A stretch of DNA of 64,000 nucleotides from Cryobacterium sp. PAMC25264 (GCF_019443325.1 NZ_CP080383.1:3286001-3350000); one strand, 5' to 3'; shown: positions 1 to 10,207, counted from the stretch's first letter. Made by a program: numbers and translations. Notes: generated by a model from the sequence alone, not told the origin.

Positions 1-141
1 GAGTCCTGGGCCACCGCGGCCGACCACGCCGCCTACGCCGAGTGGCGCACCACCCCGGAAGGCGTCAGCCGGCTCGGCGAGATCCTCGCGGCCCCGCCCG
101 TGAAGACGGTCTTCTCCGAGCGGATCCCGCTGGGCCTTTAG
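1..141 (+). CDS. C-terminal end of a putative antibiotic biosynthesis monooxygenase-like (ABM domain) protein (partial)
   Basis: Frame 1 is open from the window edge to a TAG at 139-141, giving the last 46 residues of a protein whose start lies outside the window. The tail has the pattern W-x(6)-AAYAEWR, then L-x(5)-PP and a final F-S-E. This resembles the C-terminal half of small ABM-domain (YgiN-like) proteins, which act as cofactor-poor monooxygenases or simply as dimeric ferredoxin-like folds. The call rests on weak pattern similarity only. The gene is convergent with the LysR regulator that follows, with 14 bases between the stops. Confidence 0.5.
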   Translation, partial: ESWATAADHAAYAEWRTTPEGVSRLGEILAAPPVKTVFSERIPLGL

Positions 142-155
142 CCCCAGCCGTTGGC

Positions 156-1091
156 TCAGGCCGCCGTGCCCACCCGGTCGCCTGCTGCACCGAGAACCTC
201 GGCACCGGTCCGCGCGGCGGCGACGTCTTCGAGCAGTTGCTCGAGGAACGCCGACGCGGCCGGGCTCGGCTCGTCGGCCACCGCGACGGCCACGGTCCAC
301 TCGGGAACGCTGGCCGGCAGCGGCACGGCCACGAGGTCGTCGGGCCGCTTCTGCGCGAAGCTCGTGGGCACGATGGCCACGCCGAGGTTGTAGCCCACCA
401 GGTCGAGCAGCGGATGCACGTCGTTGACCTCCAGCGCCGCCCGGTACTCGAAGCCGGCCGCGGCGAACGCGCGCCGGGCGAGCATGTGCGCGCCCCAGCC
501 AGCCTGGAAGCCGACCAACGGCTCGGCCCGGAGGGTCTCCAGGTCCACCTCGGCGAGGGACGCAACGGGGTGATCGGGGTGGCAGAGCACCACCATCTTC
601 TGGCTGCTCAACGGGTGCAGGCGCACCCCGGGCGGGGTGTCCCCGGTGACCACAACCAGGGCCACGTCGGTCGTGCCACTTGCCACTCCCTCGATGAGCT
701 CAACGGAGCCCACCTGACGCAGCCGCACCTCCACACCTTGGTTGGAGGTACGGAAGCGGGCGAGCTCGGCGGGCAGGTCCACGGAGCCCAGGCACGGCTC
801 GGCGCCCACGGTGAGGCGGCCGCGCATCAGGCCGCGCACCGCGGCGACAGCGTTCTGGGCCGCGGCGGCACTCGCGAGCGTGCGCAGCGCATCCGCCAGC
901 AGGGCCTGGCCGGCGGCCGTGAGCTCGACCCGACGGGTGCTGCGGATGAACAGCGAGGTGCCCAGCTCGATCTCGAGCGCCCGAATGGACGCGGAGAGCC
1001 CCGACTGGGAGATGTGCAGCAGCTCGGCTGCCCGGGTGAAGTGACGTTCGTCGGCGACCGTCACGAAGTGCTCAAGCTGGCGCAATTCCAT
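156..1091 (-). CDS. LysR-family transcriptional regulator
   Basis: This 311-residue protein starts MELRQLEHFVTVADE and has the LysR winged helix-turn-helix in residues 1-60 (AAELLHISQSGLSASIRALE). An effector-binding domain of the usual two-lobed type covers about residues 90-295. Length is normal for the family. No divergent target gene sits against its start: the next gene upstream (SDR, same strand) ends 148 bases away, with a dispersed palindromic repeat between. It may therefore control itself and a remote target. The effector cannot be read from the sequence. Confidence 0.9.
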   Translation of the reverse strand: MELRQLEHFVTVADERHFTRAAELLHISQSGLSASIRALEIELGTSLFIRSTRRVELTAAGQALLADALRTLASAAAAQNAVAAVRGLMRGRLTVGAEPCLGSVDLPAELARFRTSNQGVEVRLRQVGSVELIEGVASGTTDVALVVVTGDTPPGVRLHPLSSQKMVVLCHPDHPVASLAEVDLETLRAEPLVGFQAGWGAHMLARRAFAAAGFEYRAALEVNDVHPLLDLVGYNLGVAIVPTSFAQKRPDDLVAVPLPASVPEWTVAVAVADEPSPAASAFLEQLLEDVAAARTGAEVLGAAGDRVGTAA

Positions 1092-1163
1092 TGTGCAAGT
1101 CTATGACTGAGTCCCTCTCTGCTCAGAACCTCCCGCTCTGACCCCACGCGGGCCCACCCCATC

Positions 1164-1224
1164 CGCGAACCGTGAGAAAAGCACCCAAAAACGCCCCCGG
1201 GAGGTGCTTAACTCACAGTTCGCG
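1164..1224. repeat. Dispersed 61-bp palindromic repeat, copy 1
   Basis: This is an imperfect inverted repeat whose outer arms read CGCGAACCGTGAG on the left and CTCACAGTTCGCG on the right, with inner arms AAGCACC / GGTGCTTAA. It is one of seven related copies in the window. It lies 15 bases past the stop of the SDR gene (which ends at 1240 on the minus strand) and upstream of the LysR gene, so it could act as the SDR terminator. Confidence 0.85.
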
Positions 1225-1239
1225 GGCCTGGAGAGGGCC

Positions 1240-1920
1240 TCAGTAGTCGATGCGACCGGCTCTGTTATGGAACTCGCCGGTGGGGCCGGACGGGCTCACG
1301 AGGGCTAGCGCCACCGTCGCATCCGTGCCCTCGGTGACGGTTTGGTGCCCACCGTGGTTATTGAAGTCCGTAGCGGTGTACCCGGGGTCGCTCACGTTGA
1401 TACGGAAGGAGGGCAGGTTCTTCGCATACTGCACGGTGAGCGCGATGACGGCGGCCTTTGAGGCCGCGTACGGGATGGCGGGCACCGGGAACTCGTCATG
1501 TCCCTCGGTGGAGAGAAAACGCGGCCACCCGACTCCCGACGCGACATTAACGATCACCGGATGCGCCGAGCGGCGGAGCGCGGGCAGCGCGGCCTGGGTG
1601 ACGCGCACGATCCCCAGCACGTTCGTGTCGAACACGTCGGCCATCTTCTCGGTCGTGAGGTCGTCGACACCGAAGGAAGTGCCCAGGATGCCGGCGTTGT
1701 TGACCAGCACGTCCAGGTCGGGCAGGGAGGCGAACAGGGCGTCGACGCTCGCCTGGTCGGTAACGTCCAGCTGAACGGGGTGGGCGCCCAGGTCGCGGGC
1801 GGCATCCCCGTTCGCGAGGTCTCGCATGCCGGCGTAGACGGTGTGACCGGCCTCGACGAGGCGGCGGGCGGTTTCGAGGCCGAGGCTTTTGTTTGCCCCG
1901 GTGATGAGTGTGAGTGTCAT
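1240..1920 (-). CDS. SDR-family NAD(P)-dependent oxidoreductase
   Basis: This 226-residue classical short-chain dehydrogenase has the Rossmann nucleotide motif TGANKSLG at residues 7-14, NNAG at 74-77, catalytic Ser128 and the YxxxK pair at Tyr151/Lys155 (YAASK). It is soluble and of standard length. The substrate is unknown; small actinobacterial SDRs of this type reduce aldehydes, ketones or quinones. It is transcribed divergently from an XRE regulator 101 bases away, an arrangement in which the regulator commonly controls the reductase. Confidence 0.88.
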   Translation of the reverse strand: MTLTLITGANKSLGLETARRLVEAGHTVYAGMRDLANGDAARDLGAHPVQLDVTDQASVDALFASLPDLDVLVNNAGILGTSFGVDDLTTEKMADVFDTNVLGIVRVTQAALPALRRSAHPVIVNVASGVGWPRFLSTEGHDEFPVPAIPYAASKAAVIALTVQYAKNLPSFRINVSDPGYTATDFNNHGGHQTVTEGTDATVALALVSPSGPTGEFHNRAGRIDY

Positions 1921-2021
1921 AGGTCAATGCTCTTGCCCGCACCGGGTTTCTCCCAGGCCCCACTCGACGGTGGGACTGCGAGTACCACGATGAATCACCC
2001 GGCCGCGGGCAGAATGGGGCC

Positions 2022-2870
2022 ATGAGTGAATTCGCCGAGGTACTGCGAGCGTGGCGCGACCGGGTGCGGCCGGCGGATGTCGGGTTACCGTCCGGCGCGG
2101 GCCGGCGAACCACCGGGCTCCGCCGCGAAGAGCTCGCCGCCCTTGCCGGCGTGAGCGTGGACTACATAGTGCGACTGGAGCAGGGCCGGGCAGTCAATCC
2201 CAGCCCGCAGATGCTGGGTGCCCTGGCCCTCGCCCTGCGCGTGACCCCGACCGAACGCGATCACCTCTTCAGAGTCGCCGGCGTCGCGCCGCCTGCCCGC
2301 GGAACCGTTCCTCAGCACGTGACCGCCGGTGTGCAACGGATCATCGACAGGCTCGGGGACGTGCCGATGGCCGTGTTCACCGCGTCGCACGACATCCTGC
2401 TGTGGAATCCGCTCTGGGCAGCGCTGACCGGTGATCCGTCGCGTTACGTGGGTATCGAACGCAATCTGGTCTGGCGGCATTTCATGTGGGGCCACGAGGG
2501 AGTCGAGTTCGACGCCCAACACGAAGAGGACTTCGCCAGCGACCTCGCCGCTGACCTGCGCACGGCGGTGGGCCGGTACCCGCACGACGGCGCTCTGGCG
2601 CAGCTGGTGGCCCGGCTGCGCGCCGCGTCGGACGAGTTTGAACACCGCTGGGGCGAGGCGCGGGTGGCCGAGCATCGCTCGAGCCGGAAGACCGTGACCC
2701 GCACAGCGGTCGGCCCGATCAGCGTCGACTGCGACGTGCTGACGGTTCCCGGCGGCGACCTGCGCATCGTCGTCTACACCGTCGTTCCCGGCAGCGTAGA
2801 CGAGCAGAAACTCGACCTACTACGGGTCACCGGCCTGCAATCGCTCACCACAGCCCCGCTGAGCGGGTAA
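2022..2870 (+). CDS. XRE-family transcriptional regulator with MmyB-like ligand-binding domain
   Basis: The protein has 282 residues. An N-terminal helix-turn-helix (RREELAALAGVSVDYIVRLE, about residues 35-55) is followed by an MmyB-like C-terminal domain (about 100-270) that in this family is thought to bind a hydrophobic ligand through a PAS-like fold. It is divergent from the SDR gene. The 101-base intergenic region holds a short inverted repeat CCCAC-N6-GTGGG (1959-1974) that could be part of an operator. It is convergent with hspR downstream, and a dispersed palindrome separates the two. Confidence 0.88.
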   Translation: MSEFAEVLRAWRDRVRPADVGLPSGAGRRTTGLRREELAALAGVSVDYIVRLEQGRAVNPSPQMLGALALALRVTPTERDHLFRVAGVAPPARGTVPQHVTAGVQRIIDRLGDVPMAVFTASHDILLWNPLWAALTGDPSRYVGIERNLVWRHFMWGHEGVEFDAQHEEDFASDLAADLRTAVGRYPHDGALAQLVARLRAASDEFEHRWGEARVAEHRSSRKTVTRTAVGPISVDCDVLTVPGGDLRIVVYTVVPGSVDEQKLDLLRVTGLQSLTTAPLSG

Positions 2871-2905
2871 GCGGATGGGCCGCGAAGCGAGCGCGCCCAC
2901 CCGAC

Positions 2906-2965
2906 CACGAACCGTGAGAAAAGCACCCAAAACACCCCCGGGAGGTGCTTAACTCACAGTTCGCG
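2906..2965. repeat. Dispersed palindromic repeat, copy 2
   Basis: This is the same family as copy 1: left arm CACGAACCGTGAG, right arm CTCACAGTTCGCG, inner arms AAGCACC and GGTGCTTAA. It sits between the convergent XRE regulator (ends 2870) and hspR (ends 2979), where a bidirectional terminator would be expected. Confidence 0.85.
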
Positions 2966-2978
2966 GGATCGGGAGGGG

Positions 2979-3392
2979 CTACCTGTCGAGGGGGCGCCAG
3001 ATCACGATCTGGTTGGAGCGGCGGGTGCGGGTTCCCGCGCGCATCGAGATGACCTCACCGGCTGAACCGGCCGCGAAGACCCGGCGGCCCGGCCGGTTGA
3101 GCAGTTCATCGGCCAGGGCAGCTTCGAGGTTGCCGACGCGGTTTTGCAGTGAGCGCACGGTGTCCTCGAGCGCGAGAATGCGGCGGATGCCCTCCAGGCT
3201 CACGCCCTCTGCACCCAGGTCGGCGATCTCCCGCAGCCGGGCCACGTCGCGCATGGAATAGCGGCGCGAGCGGCCCGGCGTGCGGTCGGGGCTGACGAGG
3301 CCCAGGCGGTCGTATTGCCGCAGGGTTTGCGGGTGCATCCCGGCAAGCTCTGCGGCGGTACTGATCACGAAGACCCGGGTGTTCTCATCCAT
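2979..3392 (-). CDS. hspR: Heat-shock transcriptional repressor HspR (MerR family)
   Basis: The protein has 137 residues with a MerR-type helix-turn-helix near the N-terminus (AAELAGMHPQTLRQYDRLGL) and a coiled-coil dimerisation segment at about residues 75-100. HspR represses the dnaK operon by binding HAIR sites and uses DnaK as co-repressor. That fits this locus: hspR is the last gene of dnaK-grpE-dnaJ-hspR, 9 bases after the dnaJ stop, and two HAIR sites lie upstream of dnaK. The C-terminal tail is basic and arginine-rich. Confidence 0.95.
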   Translation of the reverse strand: MDENTRVFVISTAAELAGMHPQTLRQYDRLGLVSPDRTPGRSRRYSMRDVARLREIADLGAEGVSLEGIRRILALEDTVRSLQNRVGNLEAALADELLNRPGRRVFAAGSAGEVISMRAGTRTRRSNQIVIWRPLDR

Positions 3393-3401
3393 CGACGTTC
3401 A

Positions 3402-4415
3402 TTACCCCTTGGCCCGGGCGATGAGCTCGTCGCGCGGGTTCTCCTTGGGCAGGGCCTCGTTGAAGGCGAGGAGTTTCTCCTCGGCGTCCTTCGACAGGTG
3501 TGACGGCACGGCCACCTGCACCACGGCGAGCAAGTCGCCGGTGCCCTTCTGGGTGACAACACCGCGGCCCTTGACGCGGAGAACGCGGCCGCTGGGGGTG
3601 CCGGGTGCCACGCGCAGCTTCACCGGGGGTCCGCCCAGGGTGGGCACCTCGATGGTGGCGCCCAGAGCGGCTTCGACGAAGGTCACCGGCACGTTCACGC
3701 GCAGGTTGAGACCCTCGCGCTCGAAGACCGGATGCTTGCGCACGGTCACGGTGAGCACGATGTCGCCGGGCTCGCCGCCATCCGGGCTGGGTTGCCCCTG
3801 CCCGCGCAGCTTGATCTTCTGGCCGTCGGCAACGCCCGCGGGGATCTTGACCTTGATCGGCCGGCCCTCCTGCGTCTGCAGGGTGATCTGATCGCCGTGG
3901 GTGGCCGTGATGAAGTCGACCGTGGTGGACGCGATGACGTCGCGGCCCTTACTGGGGCCGCCGAAACCACGGTAGCCGCCGCTCGGCGTGCCGAACCGGC
4001 CGCCGGCAGCGCCGGCGCCCTGTCCGCCACGGCCGAACATGCCACCGAGGATGTCGTCGAATCCGGCCTGCTCATAGGAGTAGCCCTGTTGCCGGGCTCC
4101 CCCGCCGAACATGCCGCCGAAGACGTCGTCGAACCCACCCTGCTGGCCGCCCTGGCCAGGGGCGGTGAAGCGAGCTCCACCGCCCATGGCACGCACGGCG
4201 TCGTACTCCTTGCGCTGTTCAGGGTCGCCGATCACCGAGTGGGCCTCGCTGATCTCCTTGAACTTCGCCTCCGCTGCGGGGTTACCCGGGTTGGAGTCGG
4301 GGTGGTACTTCCGCGCGAGCTTGCGGTACGCCTTCTTCAGGTCGGCGGCGGAGACGTCTTTCGAGACCCCGAGAACCTTGTAGAAGTCCTTGTCGAACCA
4401 GTCCTGGCTAGCCAT
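3402..4415 (-). CDS. dnaJ: Chaperone DnaJ / CbpA-type (no zinc finger)
   Basis: The protein has 337 residues from the ATG at 4415, whose first 8 bases overlap the end of grpE. The J domain covers about residues 9-75 with the HPD motif (KYHPDSNPG). A Gly/Phe-rich linker (about 80-165) and the C-terminal substrate-binding domains follow. No CxxCxGxG repeats are present, so this is a type II (zinc-finger-less) J protein even though it sits in the dnaK operon. The reading frame stays open further upstream, but that stretch lies inside grpE and has no J-protein sequence. The protein stimulates DnaK ATPase activity and delivers clients. Confidence 0.95.
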   Translation of the reverse strand: MASQDWFDKDFYKVLGVSKDVSAADLKKAYRKLARKYHPDSNPGNPAAEAKFKEISEAHSVIGDPEQRKEYDAVRAMGGGARFTAPGQGGQQGGFDDVFGGMFGGGARQQGYSYEQAGFDDILGGMFGRGGQGAGAAGGRFGTPSGGYRGFGGPSKGRDVIASTTVDFITATHGDQITLQTQEGRPIKVKIPAGVADGQKIKLRGQGQPSPDGGEPGDIVLTVTVRKHPVFEREGLNLRVNVPVTFVEAALGATIEVPTLGGPPVKLRVAPGTPSGRVLRVKGRGVVTQKGTGDLLAVVQVAVPSHLSKDAEEKLLAFNEALPKENPRDELIARAKG

Positions 4416-5093
4416 CGCTCGGTACCTGCACGACGACCTTGGCTGCCCGCAGGAGCGAGGAACCGAGGTAGTAGCCGGTCTCGACGACATCGCCGACGGT
4501 TTCCACCTCGACGTCCGGGCTGGGCTGCTGGAAGATGGCCTCGTGCACGGTGGGATCGAAGACGTCGCCGACCGAACCGTACGGCTTGAGGCCGATGCGC
4601 TCGGTGCTGGCGCGCAGCTTCGCGGCGATGGTCGCGAAGGCGGTGTCGCCCTCGAGGTCGCCGTGCTTCTCCGCCCGGTACAGGTCGTCGAGCACCGGCA
4701 GCAACACCTTGACGACCTCTCCGGTGACGCGCTCGCGCTCGATCTCGCGGTTCGCCTCGGTGCGCTTGCGGTAGTTCGCGTACTCGGCGGTGACCCGCTT
4801 GAGGTCGGCGAGGTGCTCGTTCGAGGGGTCGTTGGCTTCGAGGGTGGCCGCATCCAGGATGTCCTGCACGGTCAACTCGTCCTCTTCGATGCCCTCGGCA
4901 CTCGCGGCGTCAGGGGTTTCGCCCTGCTTCACCTCGGATGCCTCGGTCGCGCCGACCGCGGCGGCCAGCTCGGCCTCCGCGTCCGTTGCGGCATAGGACC
5001 CGCCCGCCGCGGGGGCGCCCGATTCGGGCGCTCCCGCAGCAGAGGCGGATTCTTCTTCGGGACGGTTCTCGTCCGGGCGCTTGGAGTCGCCCA

Positions 5094-5094
<1 letters not shown>
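4408..5094 (-). CDS. grpE: Nucleotide exchange factor GrpE
   Basis: The protein has 228 residues. A low-complexity acidic/Ala-rich N-terminal tail (about 1-75) precedes the long coiled coil (LADLKRVTAEYANYRKRTEAN) and the beta domain of GrpE (about 150-225, with VGDVFDPTVHEAI). GrpE releases ADP from DnaK. Its ATG overlaps the last base of the dnaK stop codon (TAATG), and its 3' end overlaps the dnaJ start by 8 bases, so the operon is tightly coupled. Confidence 0.96.
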
Positions 5095-6959
<1,865 letters not shown>

Positions 6960-6998
6960 GTGAGAGTATCTCCTTCAAAAGATGGGGTTCAAGGCGTA

Positions 6999-7027
6999 TT
7001 TCTAAGACTTGAGTGTTGCTGACTCAA
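6999..7027 (-). promoter_or_regulatory. Predicted dnaK promoter
   Basis: On the minus strand TTGAGT (7022-7027) and TAGAAA (6999-7004) are separated by exactly 17 bases. The -35 hexamer lies inside the right half of the HAIR operator, so HspR binding would block polymerase. Confidence 0.6.
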
Positions 7028-7028
7028 G
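7008..7028. promoter_or_regulatory. HAIR operator 1 (HspR binding site), perfect match
   Basis: CTTGAGT-N7-ACTCAAG matches the known HAIR consensus at every arm position. It lies 49 bases upstream of the dnaK start and overlaps the predicted promoter. Confidence 0.93.
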
Positions 7029-7070
7029 TGTGGCACCGGCGGAAAATCTCGTCAAGTTGATGCGGTCAAA

Positions 7071-7091
7071 CTTGAGTCACAGAGGCTCAAC
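7071..7091. promoter_or_regulatory. HAIR operator 2, degenerate right half
   Basis: CTTGAGT-N7-GCTCAAC has a perfect left arm and two mismatches in the right arm. It is centred 63 bases from HAIR 1, about six helical turns, and lies towards the divergent two-component system. It could strengthen HspR repression of dnaK or extend HspR control to the response regulator. Confidence 0.65.
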
Positions 7092-7169
7092 TCTCAGCAT
7101 CTTCACAACCTCAGGACCCCGGATGCCCCCGTGGGAGGCACTCCCAGGCGAATCCTGAGACAATATCGT

Positions 7170-7949
7170 GTGCCAGCCTTGCCCCCGCCCGACCCGATTG
7201 CGGACTCCGTGCGCCGGCGCGCCGTGCTCGCCAAGCTTCCGCGCATCTCCCGGCTCGACGGAACGGCCATCCGGGTTCTGCTCGTCGATGACGAAGACAC
7301 CCTCACCACACTGGTGAGCCTTGCGCTCAGTTATGAGGGCTGGTTGGTGGATGTGGCGCACACCGGTCAGGATGCGCTGCGCGCGTACCGCGCCAACCGG
7401 CCGGACGTGATCATCCTCGACATCATGCTGCCGGACACCGACGGGCTGAGCGTGCTGCGGCACCTGCGCGACAATGGATCGAGCACTCCCACCCTCTTCT
7501 TGACCGCTCGGGACTCCGTGGACGACCGCATCATCGGTCTCACGGCCGGCGGCGACGATTACATGACCAAGCCGTTCAACCTGGAGGAGCTCGTGGCCCG
7601 GCTGCGCGGGCTGCTGCGCCGCGCCGTGCAGGCCGCGCCCGACGACGGCTCCCGGCTCGTGGTCGGCGATCTCAGCCTCGACGAGACCAGCTACCAGGTG
7701 CGGCGCGGCGAAACCGACATCATGCTCACCACGACGGAGTTCGACCTGCTGCGCTACTTCATGCGCAATCCGATGCGGGTGCTCAGCCGCGCGCAGATCC
7801 TCGACGAGGTGTGGAACTACGACTTCGCCGGCAAGGCGAGCATCGTGGACCTCTACGTGTCCTACCTGCGCAAGAAGATCGACGCCGACCGCGCGCCGAT
7901 GCTGCAGACCGTACGCGGCGTGGGGTACCTGCTGCGGGCCGCCGAGTGA
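7170..7949 (+). CDS. OmpR/PhoB-family response regulator
   Basis: The chosen GTG at 7170 gives 259 residues; a GTG at 7131 in the same frame would add 13. A non-conserved leader of about 34 residues precedes the receiver domain (RVLLVDDED; phospho-acceptor about Asp84 in ILDIMLPDTDG; conserved Lys in MTKPF). A winged-helix DNA-binding domain follows (about 165-258, TVRGVGYLL). Actinobacterial TrcR/MprA-like regulators often carry such a leader. Its TGA overlaps the GTG of the kinase gene. It is divergent from dnaK, with a degenerate HAIR site in the shared region. Confidence 0.9.
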   Translation: MPALPPPDPIADSVRRRAVLAKLPRISRLDGTAIRVLLVDDEDTLTTLVSLALSYEGWLVDVAHTGQDALRAYRANRPDVIILDIMLPDTDGLSVLRHLRDNGSSTPTLFLTARDSVDDRIIGLTAGGDDYMTKPFNLEELVARLRGLLRRAVQAAPDDGSRLVVGDLSLDETSYQVRRGETDIMLTTTEFDLLRYFMRNPMRVLSRAQILDEVWNYDFAGKASIVDLYVSYLRKKIDADRAPMLQTVRGVGYLLRAAE

Positions 7950-9580
7950 CCACCCGCTGGAGCCTCCGGCGCCGCCTCGTGGTGGGCATCGCGGGTGTCG
8001 TGGCCAGCATGATGCTCGCCTCGGGCATCCTGAGCATTGTGGCGCTGGGTACCTCGACGATCACGGTGGCGGATGCGCAACTGACGGCCTCGATCTCGGC
8101 GTTGAGCCGTTCGGTCGACAAGTTCGGTCACAGCCCTGGCGCCGCCACGGATGGGATCGACCACAGCCGGGCGGGGCACAGCGGGGACGGTGACGCCGGA
8201 GGCGGCTACACCGACAAGGGCTACACCGGCGTCAGCCCGGGCGCCGATCAGCCGGACACCGCCGCCCGCGAGACCGGCGAGGTGCGTACCAAATCCCTCG
8301 TCGACTTCGTCGGGCACGGGCGCGGCAGCGTCATCGCCATCCTCTGGCGTGGCGATGTGGTCGACTCCGCCCTGTTCTCCGATACCGGAGCCGTGGTGCT
8401 CACCACGGATGTGGCCGCAGACATCGCTCGGTCGGTCGAGGCCTCAGGCGGCACGGCACCCAACCGCACCCTGGAGTTGGGCGAGCTGGGTCGCTACCGA
8501 CTGGCCACGGTGGTCAACGACGGCGACGTGCTCGTGGCCGCCGTGCCCCTGGCCGCGGCCGACCAGGCGCAGCTGCGCCAGGGTGTGGCCATCGCCATTC
8601 TGACCGTGCTCGCCCTGATCGGAACCATCGTGGGCACGATCGTGGTGGTGCGACTGGCGCTCCGCCCGCTCGGCCGGGTGGTCGACACGGCCGTGGCGGT
8701 CACTTCGCTCAAGCTCGACGCGGGCGACCACGGCATCGCGCCCCGTGTCGCGCCCGCCGACACCGACCCCCGCACCGAGGCTGGCCAGGTGGGTGAAGCC
8801 CTCAACCAACTGCTCGACCACGTCGACACGGCGCTGAGTGTGCGGGCGGCGACCGACCGGCGCATGCGCCGGTTCGTCACAGATGCCTCGCACGAACTGC
8901 GCACTCCGCTCGCCGCCATCCAGGGCTATGCCGAGCTCACCCGGCAGGACAGCGCGGAGCTGCCCGAGGTGACCGAGTACTCACTCGCGCGCATCGAGTC
9001 AGAGGCCCGGCGGATGAGCTCGCTCGTGGCCGACCTGCTGCTGCTCGCCCGCCTGGACGAGGGACAGGACCTCCACGTCGACGACGTTGACCTCGCTGAC
9101 CTGCTCCTCACCGCGGTCAACGACGCCCGCGCCTCTGCACCGGGGCACACCTGGATCGCAGAGGTGCCGGACATGGCGGTCGTCGTGCGCGGCGACCGGG
9201 AACGGCTGCACCAGCTGCTGGTGAACCTGCTCTCCAACGCGCAGGGGCACACTCCGGCGGGCAGCATCGTGACCACCGCGCTGCGCGTGGGCGACCCGGG
9301 TCTGCCGGTGCAGCTGAGCGTGCGGGACAATGGCCCGGGCATCGACGCCGATCTGCTCCCGGTGATCTTCGAGCGGTTCGCCCGCGGCGACGCCTCACGG
9401 ACCACGGGGTCGGTCGGCATCCGCAGCACGGGCCTCGGCCTGGCAATCGCCCAGTCGATCGCCGAGGCGCACGGTGGCACCATCCGGGCGTTCTCCTCCC
9501 CCGCCGGCACCACCTTCACGGTCGCTCTCCCCCTCCCGCCCGCGCCCTCCCGCCCCTCCCGCCCCTCCCGCGAACTGTGA
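7946..9580 (+). CDS. Sensor histidine kinase (OmpR-partner class)
   Basis: The GTG at 7946 overlaps the regulator stop (GTGA) and gives 544 residues. Membrane helices lie at about 13-37 and 205-230, flanking an extracytoplasmic sensor that contains a Gly-rich, Asp-rich stretch. HAMP is followed by HisKA with His316 (DASHELRTPLAAIQGY), then HATPase with the N box (LLVNLLSNAQGH), DNGPGID, FERFARG and GLGLAIAQSI. It phosphorylates the regulator encoded just upstream. The C-terminus runs through a Pro/Ser/Arg-rich tail straight into dispersed repeat copy 3, which supplies the final Arg-Glu-Leu and the stop. Confidence 0.95.
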   Translation: MTTRWSLRRRLVVGIAGVVASMMLASGILSIVALGTSTITVADAQLTASISALSRSVDKFGHSPGAATDGIDHSRAGHSGDGDAGGGYTDKGYTGVSPGADQPDTAARETGEVRTKSLVDFVGHGRGSVIAILWRGDVVDSALFSDTGAVVLTTDVAADIARSVEASGGTAPNRTLELGELGRYRLATVVNDGDVLVAAVPLAAADQAQLRQGVAIAILTVLALIGTIVGTIVVVRLALRPLGRVVDTAVAVTSLKLDAGDHGIAPRVAPADTDPRTEAGQVGEALNQLLDHVDTALSVRAATDRRMRRFVTDASHELRTPLAAIQGYAELTRQDSAELPEVTEYSLARIESEARRMSSLVADLLLLARLDEGQDLHVDDVDLADLLLTAVNDARASAPGHTWIAEVPDMAVVVRGDRERLHQLLVNLLSNAQGHTPAGSIVTTALRVGDPGLPVQLSVRDNGPGIDADLLPVIFERFARGDASRTTGSVGIRSTGLGLAIAQSIAEAHGGTIRAFSSPAGTTFTVALPLPPAPSRPSRPSREL

Positions 9581-9629
9581 GCTAAGCCCCGAAAATCCCC
9601 GGATTTTGGGGCTTAAGTCACAGCTCGCG
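9569..9629. repeat. Dispersed palindromic repeat, copy 3 (encodes the histidine-kinase stop codon)
   Basis: Outer arms are CGCGAACTGTGA and TCACAGCTCGCG; inner arms are AAGCCCC and GGGGCTTAA. The kinase gene ends inside the left arm: CGC GAA CTG TGA reads Arg-Glu-Leu-stop. The next gene starts 13 bases after the right arm. Confidence 0.88.
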
Positions 9630-9641
9630 TAACGTTTGGGC

Positions 9642-10145
9642 ATGCCTCGCCTCGTTGTCGTGCTCCCGCTGGCGCCGCTGACGGTCGGCGCGAGCTTCGC
9701 CGTGGCCGAGTGGCCGCTGCACGTCACGGTCCTGGCGCCCTTCCAGACGGATGCCGCCCCCGCCGCCATCGGCGACGCCCTCCGTGCGGCCGTGGTCGGC
9801 CGGCCACCCCTCGCCCTCGTCGCCGGAGCCGACGAGCTGTTCGGGCGGAGCCACAACATCCCCGTCACGCTGCTCCTGGCGCACGCCGGGCTCGTCCGGC
9901 TGCGCGGCGCCGTGGTCGACGCCATCCGCCCGTTCGCCGCGGACCCCGACGAACCGGCCTTCGCCGGCCCGGACTTCCGCGCCCACGTGACGCACAAACC
10001 TCCTGCCAGGCTGCACCCCGGCGACACGCTCACGCTGAGCCAGATCGCCCTGGTCGACATGCTCCCGCGCGCGCACGCCGCCGGCCGCACGGTCCTGGCC
10101 GCCCACCCCCTCCGCGCCCCCACCATCACCCCTCGCGAACTGTGA
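9642..10145 (+). CDS. 2'-5' RNA ligase / 2H phosphoesterase-family protein
   Basis: The ATG at 9642 gives 167 residues. The two HxT signature motifs of 2H phosphoesterases are visible: HVTVL near residue 28 and HVTHK near residue 118. Family members cleave or ligate 2'-5' or cyclic phosphodiester bonds in RNA or nucleotides; the real substrate here is unknown. The gene is bracketed by repeat copies 3 and 4, and copy 4 provides its last residues (Arg-Glu-Leu) and the TGA. It is convergent with the Gfo/Idh/MocA gene downstream. Confidence 0.75.
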   Translation: MPRLVVVLPLAPLTVGASFAVAEWPLHVTVLAPFQTDAAPAAIGDALRAAVVGRPPLALVAGADELFGRSHNIPVTLLLAHAGLVRLRGAVVDAIRPFAADPDEPAFAGPDFRAHVTHKPPARLHPGDTLTLSQIALVDMLPRAHAAGRTVLAAHPLRAPTITPREL

Positions 10146-10194
10146 CTTAAGCACCTATAAACGCGGTTCTCCGGGGCTTAAGTCACAGTTCGCG
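10134..10194. repeat. Dispersed palindromic repeat, copy 4 (encodes the stop of the 2H phosphoesterase gene)
   Basis: Arms are CGCGAACTGTGACTTAAG and CTTAAGTCACAGTTCGCG, which are perfect complements over 18 bases around a diverged core. The upstream gene stops at the TGA inside the left arm. The minus-strand oxidoreductase gene ends 13 bases beyond the right arm. Confidence 0.9.
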
Positions 10195-10207
10195 GTGGAC
10201 GGGTACC

